From Meandrina meandrites (lineage: Eukaryota > Cnidaria > Anthozoa > Scleractinia > Meandrinidae), in assembly GCA_963693305.1 (NCBI GenBank), contig OY855906.1, positions 31,336,991 through 31,400,990 on the forward strand: DNA of 64,000 nt, written 5' to 3'. The translations under genes were made by a program, and so were the position numbers. Positions 10,705 to 22,188 of this stretch are shown piece by piece. The notes under the pieces are model-generated. The model saw only the letters and a program-made list of their open reading frames with translations. It made no database searches and had not been told where the DNA came from. The first letter of the stretch is position 1, and every line of letters starts with the position of its first letter.

Positions 10705-11376
10705 TTAGTAGTTAGGGCATTTTGGATAACGACGAGGGGGACGTTGTTCACGTTTGGTTGCTTGCTTGGCCAGCATGGAAACCTTAGCGGGAAGGACGTA
10801 CGCATGACAAGATGGCCTGTTGTAGCCTGCGTGAGCTTTGAAAAATCCGCCAAGACCGTTGCCTTTCACGTTCCAGATCGAGACATTCATGGGTGTACCG
10901 GAGCCTTGATCCGTCCACAGAGCTGCAGTATCCAGCCCTCCTACACTCAGCAAGTCTCCCCGGATGCAGGCGTACTTTGCTGTGAACTGAGGGGAAGGCG
11001 GATTGTGGCCATTACAAGCAACATCACCCAGCGCTATGTAGCCGTGTGGAGCTTGAACGCGCCAAAATGAGCCATCTTGTTTGCCACCTGAACCCTTGTC
11101 CTTCCAGACCAGCTCGTAGCCCATCGGTGGCATGATAAGATTGCCATATTGATCTCTCGGGACCAACGGCCACACAAGAATCATAGAAGATGTCGGGATG
11201 GCGCTCGTATGTGCTGGAACAGCAACTTGGCCGATCATGTAGGCGCCTTCAGGGATGGATTGGACTTCAGCTTGAAACACGCTGATATCACTGCGTGATC
11301 CTGTGCCATTATCCATGTAAACTCTTACTACACGAGGTGCTGTTAACACATCTAAAAGTGGCTGGTTTAGCGCCAT
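10705..11376 (-). CDS. Vps62-domain protein, array copy 2
   Basis: Intronless, 223 residues, starting at MALNQPLLDV. From about residue 11 to 205 it is nearly identical to copy 1 at protein and DNA level, including the GYIALGDV and CIRGDLLSVGG motifs and the two GSG turns. The last roughly 20 residues (KREQRPPRRYPKCPNY) are basic and unlike the GP/Y-rich tail of copy 1. The gene lies between the MITE at 9890-10288 and the Helitron-like array upstream at 11531-12808, the latter sitting about 150 bp before the start codon where its promoter would be expected. Function is inferred only at family level. Confidence 0.85.
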   Translation of the reverse strand: MALNQPLLDVLTAPRVVRVYMDNGTGSRSDISVFQAEVQSIPEGAYMIGQVAVPAHTSAIPTSSMILVWPLVPRDQYGNLIMPPMGYELVWKDKGSGGKQDGSFWRVQAPHGYIALGDVACNGHNPPSPQFTAKYACIRGDLLSVGGLDTAALWTDQGSGTPMNVSIWNVKGNGLGGFFKAHAGYNRPSCHAYVLPAKVSMLAKQATKREQRPPRRYPKCPNY

Positions 11377-11530
11377 TTTCAATACTGACTTCGCTTATGT
11401 ATGTGGCTGCGCCGCGGCGACAGTCGATAACAGCATTGCACACGTGGTTCACGACTTGTTCGCTCCAACAGCCAATCACCGACTGGCATTTTGTCTGGCG
11501 GAAATAATTAAATAATTATAGTATTTATAA

Positions 11531-11886
11531 CTAGGAGTAATCATAGATTATGCAGTGCGTTCGCCATGCTTGCCATTGAAGAACACGCCACCACAAGATT
11601 AGGATGCGTATTGCTACCGTTGAGCGCAAGAATTGTTTACAGCCTATCGTTATCCGCTTAATAGAATTCTTTTTGTGCGCGCTGTCTTTGCGGCTGTTGT
11701 CATTGTTGACGTTGACGTAACGCAATTAATTGCCTTCTAATGTCTTCTCGCATGAGACATACCGACATACCGACATACCGACATACATACCGACATAGAA
11801 CGACTTTCGCTTGCGCGTTCACAGGACAACCACGGAACCACAGGTCACCACAAGATTAGGATGCGTTCTCCTATCGTCGAACGCAA
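11531..11886 (-). mobile_element. Helitron-like non-autonomous element, unit A
   Basis: Read on the minus strand it ends in ...GATTACTCCTAG, i.e. a CTAG (CTRR-type) 3' end, preceded by the hairpin TAATC-TAT-GATTA, and is followed by host T. Array unit 1 keeps the empty site (TTTATAATTAATTGATG at about 8865), showing insertion between A and T with no target duplication. A short CATACCGACATAC tandem repeat lies inside at about 11757-11796. No Rep/helicase is encoded. Confidence 0.65.
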
Positions 11887-12043
11887 TTAATTGATGCAAG
11901 TTGGATCAGGAAATAAACGGTACAAAATTTATAACGCTTTCTGTCTATTTAAGGCTGGTGAAGTGGAGGTTGACGATGGTTTTGTAGAAAAGAACTGGAC
12001 CGAAGAAAAATGCAGTTCCATCACTTTGTGAATATTATTAAAA

Positions 12044-12411
12044 CTAGGAGTAATCATAGATTATGCAGTGCGTTCACCATGCTTGCCATTGAAGAACACG
12101 CCACCACAAGATTAGGATGCGTATTGCTACCGTTGAGCGCAAGAATTGTTTACAGCCTATCGTTATCCGCTTAATAGAATTCTTTTTGCGCGCGCTGTCT
12201 TTGCGGCTGTTGTCATTGTTGACGTTGACGTAACGCAATTAATTGCCTTCTAATGTCTTCTCGCATGAGACATACCGACATACCGACATACATACCGACA
12301 TACCGACATACATACCGACATAGAACGACTTTCGCTTGCGCGTTCACAGGACAACCACGGGACCACAGGTCACCACAAGATTAGGATGCGTTCTCCTATC
12401 GTCGAACGCAA
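12044..12411 (-). mobile_element. Helitron-like element, unit B
   Basis: Same element as at 11531, with the same CTAG end, hairpin and internal CATACCGACATAC minisatellite, here with more repeats (about 12268-12322). It abuts unit C directly, head to tail with no bases between, so B and C form a tandem dimer. Confidence 0.65.
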
Positions 12412-12808
12412 CTAGGAGTAATCATAGATTATGCAGTGCGTTCGCCATGCTTGCCATTGAAGAACACGCCACCACAAGATTAGGATGCGTATTGCTACCG
12501 TTGAGCGCAAGAATTGTTTACAGCCTATCGTTATCCGCTTAATAGAATTCTTTTTGCCCGCGCTGTCTTTGCGGCTAATGTCATTGTTGACGTTGATGTA
12601 ACGCAATTAATTGCCTTCTAATGTCTTCTCGCATGAGATCGAGGCCATCCTGTGACATACCGACATACCGACATACCGACATACATACCGACATACATAC
12701 CGACATACATACCGACATAGAACGACTTTCGCTTGCGCGTTCACAGGACAACCACGGGACCACAGGTCACCACAAGATTAGGATGCGTTCTCCTATCGTC
12801 GAACGCAA
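12412..12808 (-). mobile_element. Helitron-like element, unit C
   Basis: Third copy, with the longest internal CATACCGACATAC tract (about 12654-12719) and a short extra segment (GATCGAGGCCATCCTGTG) before it. Array unit 1 has the unoccupied site near 9016-9025. Apart from the minisatellite length and a few substitutions the three copies are nearly identical. Confidence 0.65.
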
Positions 12809-14101
12809 AAAGTATATTTAAACACTTTTTTTAGAGTACACCAACGGTACACACAACACAAAAGAGTCAACAGAAGTTGTGGTCTGGACTTGAAAAGGAA
12901 AATAAGGCGAAAACACCCGCAAACAGCTCTAAACAGCCAAGCACACTTCGGACCAAGTTATCAGGCGATTGGCAAAAAAACGCGTGGACCTGAGAGTCCG
13001 ATGGTTCGTACCAGCAAGAATAAAAGGACTGCCTTAAAAACGTAGTACACAATTTCCGAACAGATTTTCCAAAAATTAATGTTTCATTTGCTTTCCACCC
13101 GAAATTTCCGGGATTGTTTGGTCAGACCAGAAGCACACTTGATTTTCACTACATCGCAACGCTCGGTGCTTCCGATTACGATTCCGACACCAAGTCCGTT
13201 TCTTGTGAAAACCAGCCTCGAGAACACTAAGAAATGAGCAAAGTTTAAATTAAATTAGAAGCGCGCGAGCTTGTTTTTCAAGAAATTTTTCCTTCGTGAC
13301 GCACGTGCGCCCTAAACGGCTTATCGCGACCTTTCTCGAGTGGCTTATGATCGAGATGAAGGAACCCTCCTTTCGAGAAGGCTGTTAATTATGGTGCTTA
13401 GAAAGTCTTGAACAAAAAAACAGCTCATATTTACATCTGTTTCCATACTTTCCAGCTCCGGTCTCAATAATAACAGTTTTAAAGAGGAGACTGTCATGGA
13501 TCGAAGAATTTGGTAATTTTTCGTCACTCAGACCGCTAGCTGTAGGTGAATGTTTTGCCTCCCATTATCTCTTTAAAAATATTTAGAAAAGTTCACAGGA
13601 CAGTTCAACTTGATTTCGATTGATTGCTGCTATAGGCTGCATATCTTAAGTTTATTTTTCACAACATTCGCATTGACAGTAAGTTAATTACAGTTTCTAA
13701 TAAAAACAATGAACCTGTTTGTTTCTATCTTGAAAACACGGCGCCATCTGACTTCCATTTCTCAGAAAAACCGTCTAGGTCAAAACAATGCGCCCAACAC
13801 GAATTTCTCAGAAAACCCGCAAATTACCATAAAACAATTATAAATGCTTTACCGAGTAACAAGAACTTATTCTTTGAAAGAAACACACATTCCTAGAAAA
13901 AAAGCCATTTAGTGACTTCTTAGATAATATTACTAAACGCCGAAAAGCGTAAACATGCGTAAAAGTAGGAAAGCGATACTGAATATAGAGCAATCGATCA
14001 GATCGCGCGCAACGCTCACTTCTCCATGCAATGCTATTAAAGGTTTTTAAGCTTCCATCAAAAACATCAAATGGATGCATGTCCTTATCTACTGTCAAAA
14101 C

Positions 14102-14773
14102 TTAGTAGTTAGGGTATGTTGGGAAAGGATGAGGGGGACGTTGTTCGCATTCTGTAGCTTGCTTGGCCATCCTGGAAACCTTAGCGGGAAGGACGTACGC
14201 ATGACAAGATGGCCTGTTGTAGCCTGCGTGAGCTTTGAAAAATCCGCCAAGACCGTTGCCTTTCACGTTCCAGATCGAGACATTCATGGGTGTACCGGAG
14301 CCTTGATCCGTCCACAGAGCTGCAGTATCCAGCCCTCCTACACTCAGCAAGTCTCCTCGAATGCAGGCGTACTTTGCTGTGAACTGAGGGGAAGGCGGAT
14401 TGTGGCCATTACAAGCAACATCACCCAGCGCTATGTAGCCGTGCGGAGCTTGAACGCGCCAAAATGAGCCATCTTGTTTGCCACCTGAACCCTTGTCCTT
14501 CCAGACCAGCTCGTAGCCCATCGGTGGCATGATAAGATTGCCATAATGATCTCTCGGGACCAACGGCCACACAAGAATCATAGAAGATGTCGGGATGGCG
14601 CTCGTATGTGCTGGAACAGCAACTTGGCCGATCATGTAGGCGCCTTCAGGGATGGATTTGAGTTCAGCTTGAAACACGCTAATATTGCTGCGTGCTCCTG
14701 TGCCATGATCCATGTAAACTCTTTCTACACGAGGTGCTGTAAACACATCTAAAAGTGGTTGGTTTAGCGCCAT
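14102..14773 (-). CDS. Vps62-domain protein, array copy 3
   Basis: Intronless, 223 residues from MALNQPLLDV. The open frame extends further upstream to 14983, but the shared start in all three copies argues for 14773. The body again carries the GYIALGDV, CIRGDLLSVGG and paired GSG motifs of the Vps62 family. A few substitutions cluster in the first 45 residues (for example VERVYMDHGTGARSN). The tail (ECEQRPPHPFPTYPNY) resembles copy 2 more than copy 1. It is the last unit of the array, and the DNA upstream of its start differs from copies 1 and 2. Confidence 0.85.
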   Translation of the reverse strand: MALNQPLLDVFTAPRVERVYMDHGTGARSNISVFQAELKSIPEGAYMIGQVAVPAHTSAIPTSSMILVWPLVPRDHYGNLIMPPMGYELVWKDKGSGGKQDGSFWRVQAPHGYIALGDVACNGHNPPSPQFTAKYACIRGDLLSVGGLDTAALWTDQGSGTPMNVSIWNVKGNGLGGFFKAHAGYNRPSCHAYVLPAKVSRMAKQATECEQRPPHPFPTYPNY

Positions 14774-15289
14774 TGCCGCTTTGCTGATCTGTGTGCCACA
14801 ATACAGCTGCTTCGCCGGGGCGACAATCGATAAAAAGCTCTGCTTGCACACGTGAGTCTCAAGTGGGTCACGATTTGTTCGCTCCGACAGCCAATCACCG
14901 ACTAGCGCTTCGTCTGGCGGACTTTGCAAGGTGTTACTGCTGTAGATCAATTGTCTCAGTCTAGGTTCCAGACCCCTTTTCATAACAATATATAATAGTC
15001 GTTAAAATTTTGTAACGGTCATACTTTTGAAAATGTATGTTGCATAGCATACGAAACGTCAAGTTAGTAAAATGCGATTTCTCACAATGTTTATTACCGC
15101 TGTTTGTTTCATGTTTATAATCAGTAATAAAAAGAAATAAAAACTACAATAAGGAAAGCTGATACTACGTCGAACAACTTCACTATTCGTTTGTTGTTTT
15201 GCCTGATTACATCTTTCATAGACCCTACTGCAGCATTTTCATTTGTGCTCCTTTGCCTTTGCCATATCAGTGTGCTTGATTTTCAATAA

Positions 15290-15480
15290 GAATTGGAATG
15301 TGGAAGTGTTAGTTTTTATAATTATGGAGGGAGGAAAACCGGAGAACCCGGAGAAAAACCCTCGGAGCAAGGACAAGAACCAACAACAAACTCAACCCAC
15401 ATATGATACCGGGCCGAAATCGAACCCGGGCCACATTGGTGGGAGGCGAGCGCTCTCACCACTGTGCCACACCTGCTCCC
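15290..15480 (-). mobile_element. tRNA-derived SINE
   Basis: On the minus strand it begins GGGAGCAGGTGTGGCACAGT, with box A-like (GTGGCACAGTGGTGAGAG) and box B-like (GGGTTCGATTTC) promoter elements, then a body containing GGGTTGAGTTTGTTGTTGG and CTCCGGTTTTCC. A second copy lies at 23237-23421 in the same orientation. It is not a functional tRNA: the acceptor arm does not close. Confidence 0.75.
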
Positions 15481-15765
15481 TTATATTGTTACAAGGTTTT
15501 TCCGTGTATCCTGTCCCAGGATGGCTTGTCTATCTGCTCGCTCTTAACTCAACCCGGGAGTTATCACATTTTAAAGAACGCTTTTCCGTATTTTCTTTTA
15601 ATGCGACTGATTCCTTATTTATTGGTACGCGTACGCGCGCGATTCAATTCCTCGCGCGAGGCCGCGCGTAAAGTGTTACGTTCTCGCGTTACACAAACTG
15701 GGAACGAACGACGCGTTCGACATCAAAACGAGGTCGATCACTGACCTACCTTTCTTTCTTCCAAC

Positions 15766-18700
15766 ATGGCGCTTTCGATGGACACGTGTCGCTCTGTCGG
15801 ATTTTTCGTTTCCACTTTGGCTGTTTTGCTTGCTAGCTTGCAATTGACCGAAGCAGGCGGAAAAACCCTCGTCCTTGTCGATAATGCCAACACAAAGGAA
15901 ACGCATTCGATCTTTTTTAACTCTCTTAAAGGTAAGAAAAAACTACTGCACTATTACTAGTAAGCTTATATATAGCAGGATGGATGAAACAATAGCAGTC
16001 TAAATTTACACGAAAAGCTCGAAATTAATTCTATGAAAAACCTACAAAGATAAAGTTTTCCAAAAAAATTGTTTAATTTTTTTTTTGTCGTTTGTGTGTG
16101 CGATCCATACCACATTTGTTTTGGAAAAATGAACGTGGCGCCCCTAGCCCTGCAGTACTGAGTTCAAAAAAAGTTTTGCCTTCATGCTTTAATTAATGTT
16201 TTTACAGAAACGATGCAAAATTTACTGCTTCTCGTTGCTCAGTGAAACAAGATAAGTTTTTTTTTCCAAAAATCAAGAGCAAAAAATCGTGAATGTAGGC
16301 TTGATTAAGTGGCTTTATTGTTGTGAAAGAAATATTGTTCAAACAATGAACTTGTTTTGAAATCCACTTTAATTTGTAACATGGAAGACGTGTTGGTATC
16401 GTTGTATTTAATATGTCCTGAGTGAGTGGCTTACTCATGTAATTTAAAAGCGGACTTTCTTGAAAATCACCAGAGATGTGGCTACATTTGTACAAGCTTG
16501 CTACTGGCTTATTTCACTGGCTAAAAGAGAGCTTATCACCAGTTGAGATGCCCCAAGAAAACAAACACATGGGATGATTTGGAAGGAATACAATGTACAT
16601 TCCTTATTTACTCCAACCCAAGAACATGTGCTAAGGTTACTGTAAAAATGCATTGTGTTGTTCCATACCCCTCCCATTTTAAGACCCATACTTTACTTTC
16701 AAGTTATAGCTTTTGAAAACGTCTTCCCAACAGAATTTCCATGGGGGAGGGGGGGATATTTCTGGAACTACACATTGCACCTCCCTCCCCTCCCCACTTC
16801 TTAAAACAATCAGATGGGCAGAGGCACTGTGAGAGTGAGTGGAGTTTCTTGCCTGAAAACAGAAGTTAAGGACAGTTGCTTGGCTAAAACTTAATTTTGT
16901 TATTTTCTTTTGTCAGAAAGGGGATTTGATCTGGTGTTCCGATCTGCTGATGACTCAAGCCTTTCTCTAATGAAGTATGGAGAATTTCTTTACCAGCATC
17001 TTGTCATCTTTTCACCATCTGTGGAAGGTTAGTGTTGGCTAGCCGGTTCCAGGCTCTTGGTTGTTGGAGGGGAGTAAAGAATAAAACAAGGGGTGCTTTT
17101 TTCACTTGCCCCCAGCTACTGAGAGCCTGGAACAGGCTAAGTTTTGGTGAACTCCTATTCATAAAGGAGAAACACAAAAACAATAATACTAATAACAACA
17201 TTATTCATTTTTAATGTACCAGTACATGTATGTCATTATTACGTTATTATTTTGTTCTTATTCATTTAGTTTATTGGTTGATTAAGTCTGTGTATAAGAC
17301 AATATTTGATTTATAAATATAAAAGTAAAGAACATTATTGCCAATTTCAGCAAAGAAAGATGTGTACCTATTCCCATATACAGTACCTTTTTATGCGCTA
17401 ACACAATTATTTCCTTTTTGATTTCAGAGTTTGGTGGTTCCTTGAATGTAAGAGCCATCACAGATTTCATTGATGGAGGCGGCAATGTGCTTGTTGCCAC
17501 AAACTCAGCTATTGGTAAGTTAACTGAAAATATTGCTACTAAATAAAATGTTTCTTTAAGATTTGGACAAGTTTTTTATTGAAAAACAAAATAATACTTA
17601 AATTGCATTCTTTAGGTGATCCTATCCGTGAACTGGGAAGTGAATGTGGAGTGGAATTTGATGAAGAAAAGACATCTGTCATTGACCACATCAACCACGA
17701 CATTTCTGACTTAGATCAGGTAACATTACTTGCATTTTTATTTTGTTAATTTATTGTCTTTACCCACGGAAAATAAATTCAGCTAATCACGAATCACCAG
17801 AATACTCCTGTATGACCCTCATTACTGTCCTGTAGATGCCGTGGACATGGTTGTACCATGTGTGAAGATTTAACTGTCATGACACTTTTTATTTCCATGT
17901 TGCCTCTAGCACACCCTGATAGTTGCTGACCCTTCAAATGCCATCAAGGCTAACACCATGACTGGACCTTCACCTTTGAACCCTTTGCTATTTCAAGGAG
18001 TTGGGTAAGTAGTCAGGGGTCTCATAATGTTTAGAAGTAGGTATCGGGAACTGGAAGAGTAGGCGGCTATGACAAGAAATCTTGTTTGTCACAAGGTGAT
18101 TGCTATGATCAGAGTAAACAGCAACATGTAATCAGGTAGCCGGTGAAACTCTGGCAGTCACCGGCTTGTTTTGAAAACCCTGGTAGTACAAGTGAAGCGT
18201 AAAGATAAGTTGTAATTTATGTTGGTGTTAAACCCTGAGTGTTGTAACTGGCCCATCCTGAAAGGGCATTAAAAGTGGAGGGCGACAGCGGGGTGCGAGC
18301 CCTGGAAAATTGGGGTGGGGGGGGGGGGGGGTACTGCAGGCAGGAAAAGAAGAAGAGAGGGTGGGAAGCAGAACTCCCAAGACAGTGGGAACCAGGGGAA
18401 GTAGAGAAAAATTTGCAACATTGCAACCCCTAGGATTTCATGCTAACAATCATTTCCAGCACCGTGTTGTTTTGTGCCAAAAAAGATGTGGTACTGAAAA
18501 TTTGTTAAGAAAATTAAAGAATTGTTCAGCTCTACAGGTTATACATACATGTATTTATTTTGTGTAGTGTTAATGGTTGACAGGCCTGCTAACATCTTTG
18601 ACAGTTTTTCAGTGTAATTGTATTGCATTCCTTTGTCAGCATGACTGCCGACCCTGACAATCCTCTGGTAATGGAAGTGTTGACAGCATCATCTACTGCT

Positions 18701-21700
18701 TACTCCTACTATCCTGATGTCAAGATCTCCGAGGTACATTCAATATAGGGCTGTCTGTCTGTTATATTTGCCTCGTTGGCAAATAAACACTTCAGTTTCT
18801 GATCAAGCTACAAAAATATCAGTTCTGAATACCGAAAGAACATGGCACAATATTCATCAAGTTTTCAAAGTTTGAGCCCAGTATGTTAAATATTTTTTCT
18901 GTGGCATTGGTTAAAAAACTGAATTCATATTTATTGCACCCAAGAGGTGTAAAGCAAACAAGATTCATGTAGAAATTAAATATATATATTTTTAAATTTA
19001 AATAAAAATTACATTGACATTTCCTCAGCATAACCATTGTCAGTGGTTGTTTAACCCCTTGACTCCACGACTCCAATTAACTTTTCCATGAAAGAAACCT
19101 AATTAGTGTGTGACCATTTAGATGATAGCTTCTGTTCAATAATTTCATGTGGTACATATTGTTTTACTGTGCATCCCATTTAAATGAAAGCTCCTTTGAT
19201 TCATTTTCATTTGGTTTCACTTTCATTTCAAGTTATTGTTACGGGGGAAAAATAAAATTAAAAAGATTTTTTCTTTTTCAAATCTGACCTGCAACTTTTG
19301 TATCTTTAGTATCCACATGCAGTTGGCAAGAGCACTCTGCTGATTGCTGGCCTTCAAGCCAGGAACAATGCGCGTGTTGTGTTCTCAGGCTCTCTGGATT
19401 TCTTCAGTGATGAGTATGTTGCTATGTTGCTACTTTTGTTACTTAACAATTTTAGTATGTGTAATACATATATATATCTTATTAGCTTATTAGACATTTT
19501 AGTGTGTAGTATTGCTGTTTATTCTTACGAGTCAAAATACAAATGATGAGTAAAGATTTACAGCGATACTACACACTAAAATGTCTAATAAGAGATTTAT
19601 TATCCAACGTTTTTGTTTCCCTGAAATTCTGACTTGCCAAGGTTTTTAATCTTTTGCGCCATCGGGGGAATGAGACGAGTACAAATATTGTGTGATATTT
19701 GTACTCGTAAAACTGTACAGTGATACTACACACTAAAATGTATGATCAGTGATTTATTATCCAACATTTTGTCTTCCCTTATTTGTACTCCATTAATCGC
19801 AGTTGGATAATGAACAAGTTTACTCATGTACAAGTGTAGTTGACGCTTGAATGTACATGTAGTTTCAAAATTGAACTTTAATGGAAAGTTTACACATAGT
19901 GGGCAATTTATCCATTGAAAATGATTGTCACACCTCTTTGTTCTGTTGCTGACTTCGAACATGTAATTTTACCACAGGTACTTCAACAGACCTGTGCAGA
20001 GTGCAAGAACTGGCTCAAAACAGTATGTGTTTACAGTTATTGATTGTTGTCAAAATAAAAACATTAAGTGATGTTAGGGTGGCAAATGGTAAATTCAAGA
20101 CTGTGCCAGACAGTGAGACATCAGAATTTACCAAATATATTTTAAACCAAGCCAGAATCTGTTCAACTGGCTTGGTTTAAAATATATTTGGTGAATCCTT
20201 CTCCCTTCAACATTTTGATTGAAAATACAGTGGATTATTAATTGAAGCACAATGTGACTGAGGCATATTTAAAGTGCTTAAGAGATGCATGTTTTATGGT
20301 AGTCCCTACAAGTAATGTAGGATGGACGAGAGTGACTAACAGTACGTCACTTGTTGTTAGGTATTCTAAAACTGGAAACCAAGACCTGGCCATTGCCCTT
20401 AGTGAGTGGGTTTTTAAGGAGAATGGAGTCCTTCGTGTTGGAGAAGTAAAGCATCACCGTGCTGGAGAGGTTTCGCCTCCTGTTGCATACACCATTGAGG
20501 AAGATGTGGTGAGTAATTATACAAAGTGTAGCAATGTTGTACATCTCTGGGAACCTCAGGAAGGGGGGAAAGGGGGCAGGCGGGATGAGGGAGGGTGGTT
20601 ATTCCTGGAAATAAGGTTAGTGAAAACTTTCAAAGCATATAAAAATATTTTTGGCAATCCTATAAATATACATGATTGTAGCAGAGGAATAAGCCTTCAT
20701 TCTTTTCCTTCTTTTCAGGTTTACAGTATCAGGATTGAGGAGTTGGTAAATGGAAAGTGGGAATCGTTTGAGGGAACCGACGTGCAGTTGGAGTTTTTCA
20801 GGATTGACCCATTTGTCAGAATCACCCTCAACAAGTCAAATGGTTTGAGTCTATTTTTCTTGTTTTATAAAACTGAAGCACTAAAACAATAAATTTAGCA
20901 AGACTGCTTCCCAATCTTGTTCAAAATGATCTAAACAGTCCATGCTTCTATCATAGTTTTTATCATTATGTACATACTTAATAGTTTTATTCTTCTTCTT
21001 ATTCCCAACTTTGTAATTTTAGCACGTAATTCAGTCATGTCGACGGCCATGTGTTGATTTTTAATAATGACTGTTTCTTTTTCTGTCTTAGCTCTCAATT
21101 TTTGTGCAGATCTAAAATACAAATTACCATTATAAATCTGAGCTGTGATATTACTGCTCTCTGTCTACAGATGGTCTTTTTGTTGCCAAGTTCAAGCTTC
21201 CTGATGTGTATGGCGTGTTCCAGTTCAAGGTGGAATATAATCGCATAGGCTACACGTACCTCCACAGCAAAACTCAGGTAACTGGCTTTTTGTTCGTGCT
21301 CTTAGTTCATTGTTGTTCTTTTAACTTCAATATCAGTAGTTAACAAAAAGAATGCCAATGAGTTTACTCTACCCTCAATAACCACAATGAAGTTTGAAAC
21401 ACAACTAATGATTGCATTTCACATTTTTGTCAATCATAAGTGTTCTCCCTAGTCTCAAAGATAATTTGATGGCAGCATGTAAAACACAACCATCATTTGT
21501 GTGGTTTAACTTCATATTGTATGTGTTATTGAAAGGCAGGGTGATTAAGTTCTTGAACAATTGCTCACCCCTCAGTTTGCAGAATTTTGGGCCTGTGCAC
21601 TTTTCTTAGGAAAGACATTCCCAGACTGACGTATTTTATTAGTTGTGTGATTTAACTTCAGTTCAAATTTCATGTGCTATTGAAAGACAGGGTAATTGAG

Positions 21701-22124
21701 CTCTTGCAGAAATGCCCAGCCTGTAGAATGAACCCATGCACTGTTCTTGTTTTCCTGGGTACATTCCCAGGTCTATTTTTAAATGGGTTCTGGCGAGACA
21801 ATGGGGCATCTGAGGTGTCGAAATTCTAGAGATTGTCCTGTGATGGACTAGCATCCCATCCAGCGAGGAACAGCAATACTACCAGCTGCTTAATGCGACA
21901 GAAACTGAATAGAAGTGCTTTCTGATGAGCTATTTTCTTATCACTTCTTGTTTTGTTTTCATTTCTAGGTGTCTGTGCGTCCCAGAGAGCACACGCAGTA
22001 TGAACGGTTCATTCTGTCTGCTTACCCATACTACGCTAGTGCCTTTTCGATGATGATAGGATTGTTCATCTTCAGTCTGGTGTTCCTGCACCATCGAGAT
22101 GAGGGTAAAAGCAAGGCAGAATAA
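15766..22124 (+). CDS. DDOST: DDOST / OST48, oligosaccharyltransferase subunit
   Basis: Twelve exons join in phase to 446 residues (human protein 456): 15766-15931, 16917-17027, 17428-17514, 17616-17719, 17910-18004, 18640-18733, 19310-19413, 19978-20022, 20361-20508, 20719-20842, 21171-21277 and 21969-22124. All introns are GT-AG. The product is the 48-kDa non-catalytic subunit of the ER oligosaccharyltransferase, which transfers glycan from dolichol to Asn. Visible features: an N-terminal signal peptide (about 1-31), conserved blocks [49 protein letters not shown] and [13 protein letters not shown], and one membrane helix near the C-terminus ([20 protein letters not shown]) with a short charged cytosolic tail. 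Nothing in it is truncated. Confidence 0.95.
17040..17139. mobile_element. Palindromic MITE in DDOST intron 2
   Basis: Ends TAGCCGGTTCCAGGCTCT and AGAGCCTGGAACAGGCTA, with 9-bp flanks AGTGTTGGC / AGTTTTGGT that match at 7 of 9. It sits only 12 bases after the exon-2 splice donor. Confidence 0.65.
19487..19592. repeat. Inverted repeat in DDOST intron 7
   Basis: TATTAGACATTTTAGTGTGT at the left is mirrored by ACACACTAAAATGTCTAATA at the right. A partial copy of the same terminus occurs at about 19715-19745. This is probably a decayed MITE pair. Confidence 0.6.
20131..20191. repeat. Perfect hairpin in DDOST intron 8
   Basis: CCAAATATATTTTAAACCAA... is followed after a short loop by its exact complement, giving arms of about 25 bp. 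It is probably a minimal MITE relic, although a precursor-RNA hairpin cannot be excluded. Confidence 0.6.
21834..21907 (+). mobile_element. Old SINE fragment in DDOST intron 11
   Basis: GATGGACTAGCATCCCATCC followed by an AGCAATACTACCAGCTGCTTAATGC-like stretch matches the 3' part of the intact SINE at 54894-55210 (55077-55135). Confidence 0.6.
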
Positions 22125-22182
22125 CCTTGTGCTGAAAGGCGCTACCTAGCCTTGAGTTGGTAGTTTGTAGAATTTTTTATTG

Positions 22183-22188
22183 AATAAA
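22183..22188 (+). promoter_or_regulatory. DDOST polyadenylation signal
   Basis: AATAAA lies 59 bases after the DDOST stop codon and is followed by a T/GT-rich stretch near 22200-22220. This implies a very short 3' UTR. Confidence 0.7.

Larger units (their letters stand above)
6940..14990. repeat. Three-unit tandem array carrying Vps62 genes
   Basis: Three units of about 2.2 kb each (after subtracting later insertions) contain one minus-strand gene plus matching flanks. Landmarks repeat in order: the TTCCAGTTC(C/T)GGTCTCAATA block near 7452, 9649 and 13452; the gene; an upstream segment ending in TGTTTGGTCA-type sequence. Unit 2 is longer (about 3.8 kb) because it gained a 399-bp MITE and three Helitron-like units. 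Unit 1 gained a 64-bp element. The paralogous units keep the corresponding empty sites. Confidence 0.85.

Noticed and set aside
14774..14983. N-terminal extension of Vps62 copy 3
   Set aside because: Copies 1 and 2 begin at the equivalent of 14773; the upstream residues have no counterpart and look like translated 5' UTR.
20242..20892. 216-residue plus-strand open frame
   Set aside because: It is DDOST exons 9 and 10 plus intron sequence that happens to be open; splice sites and homology show the true borders.
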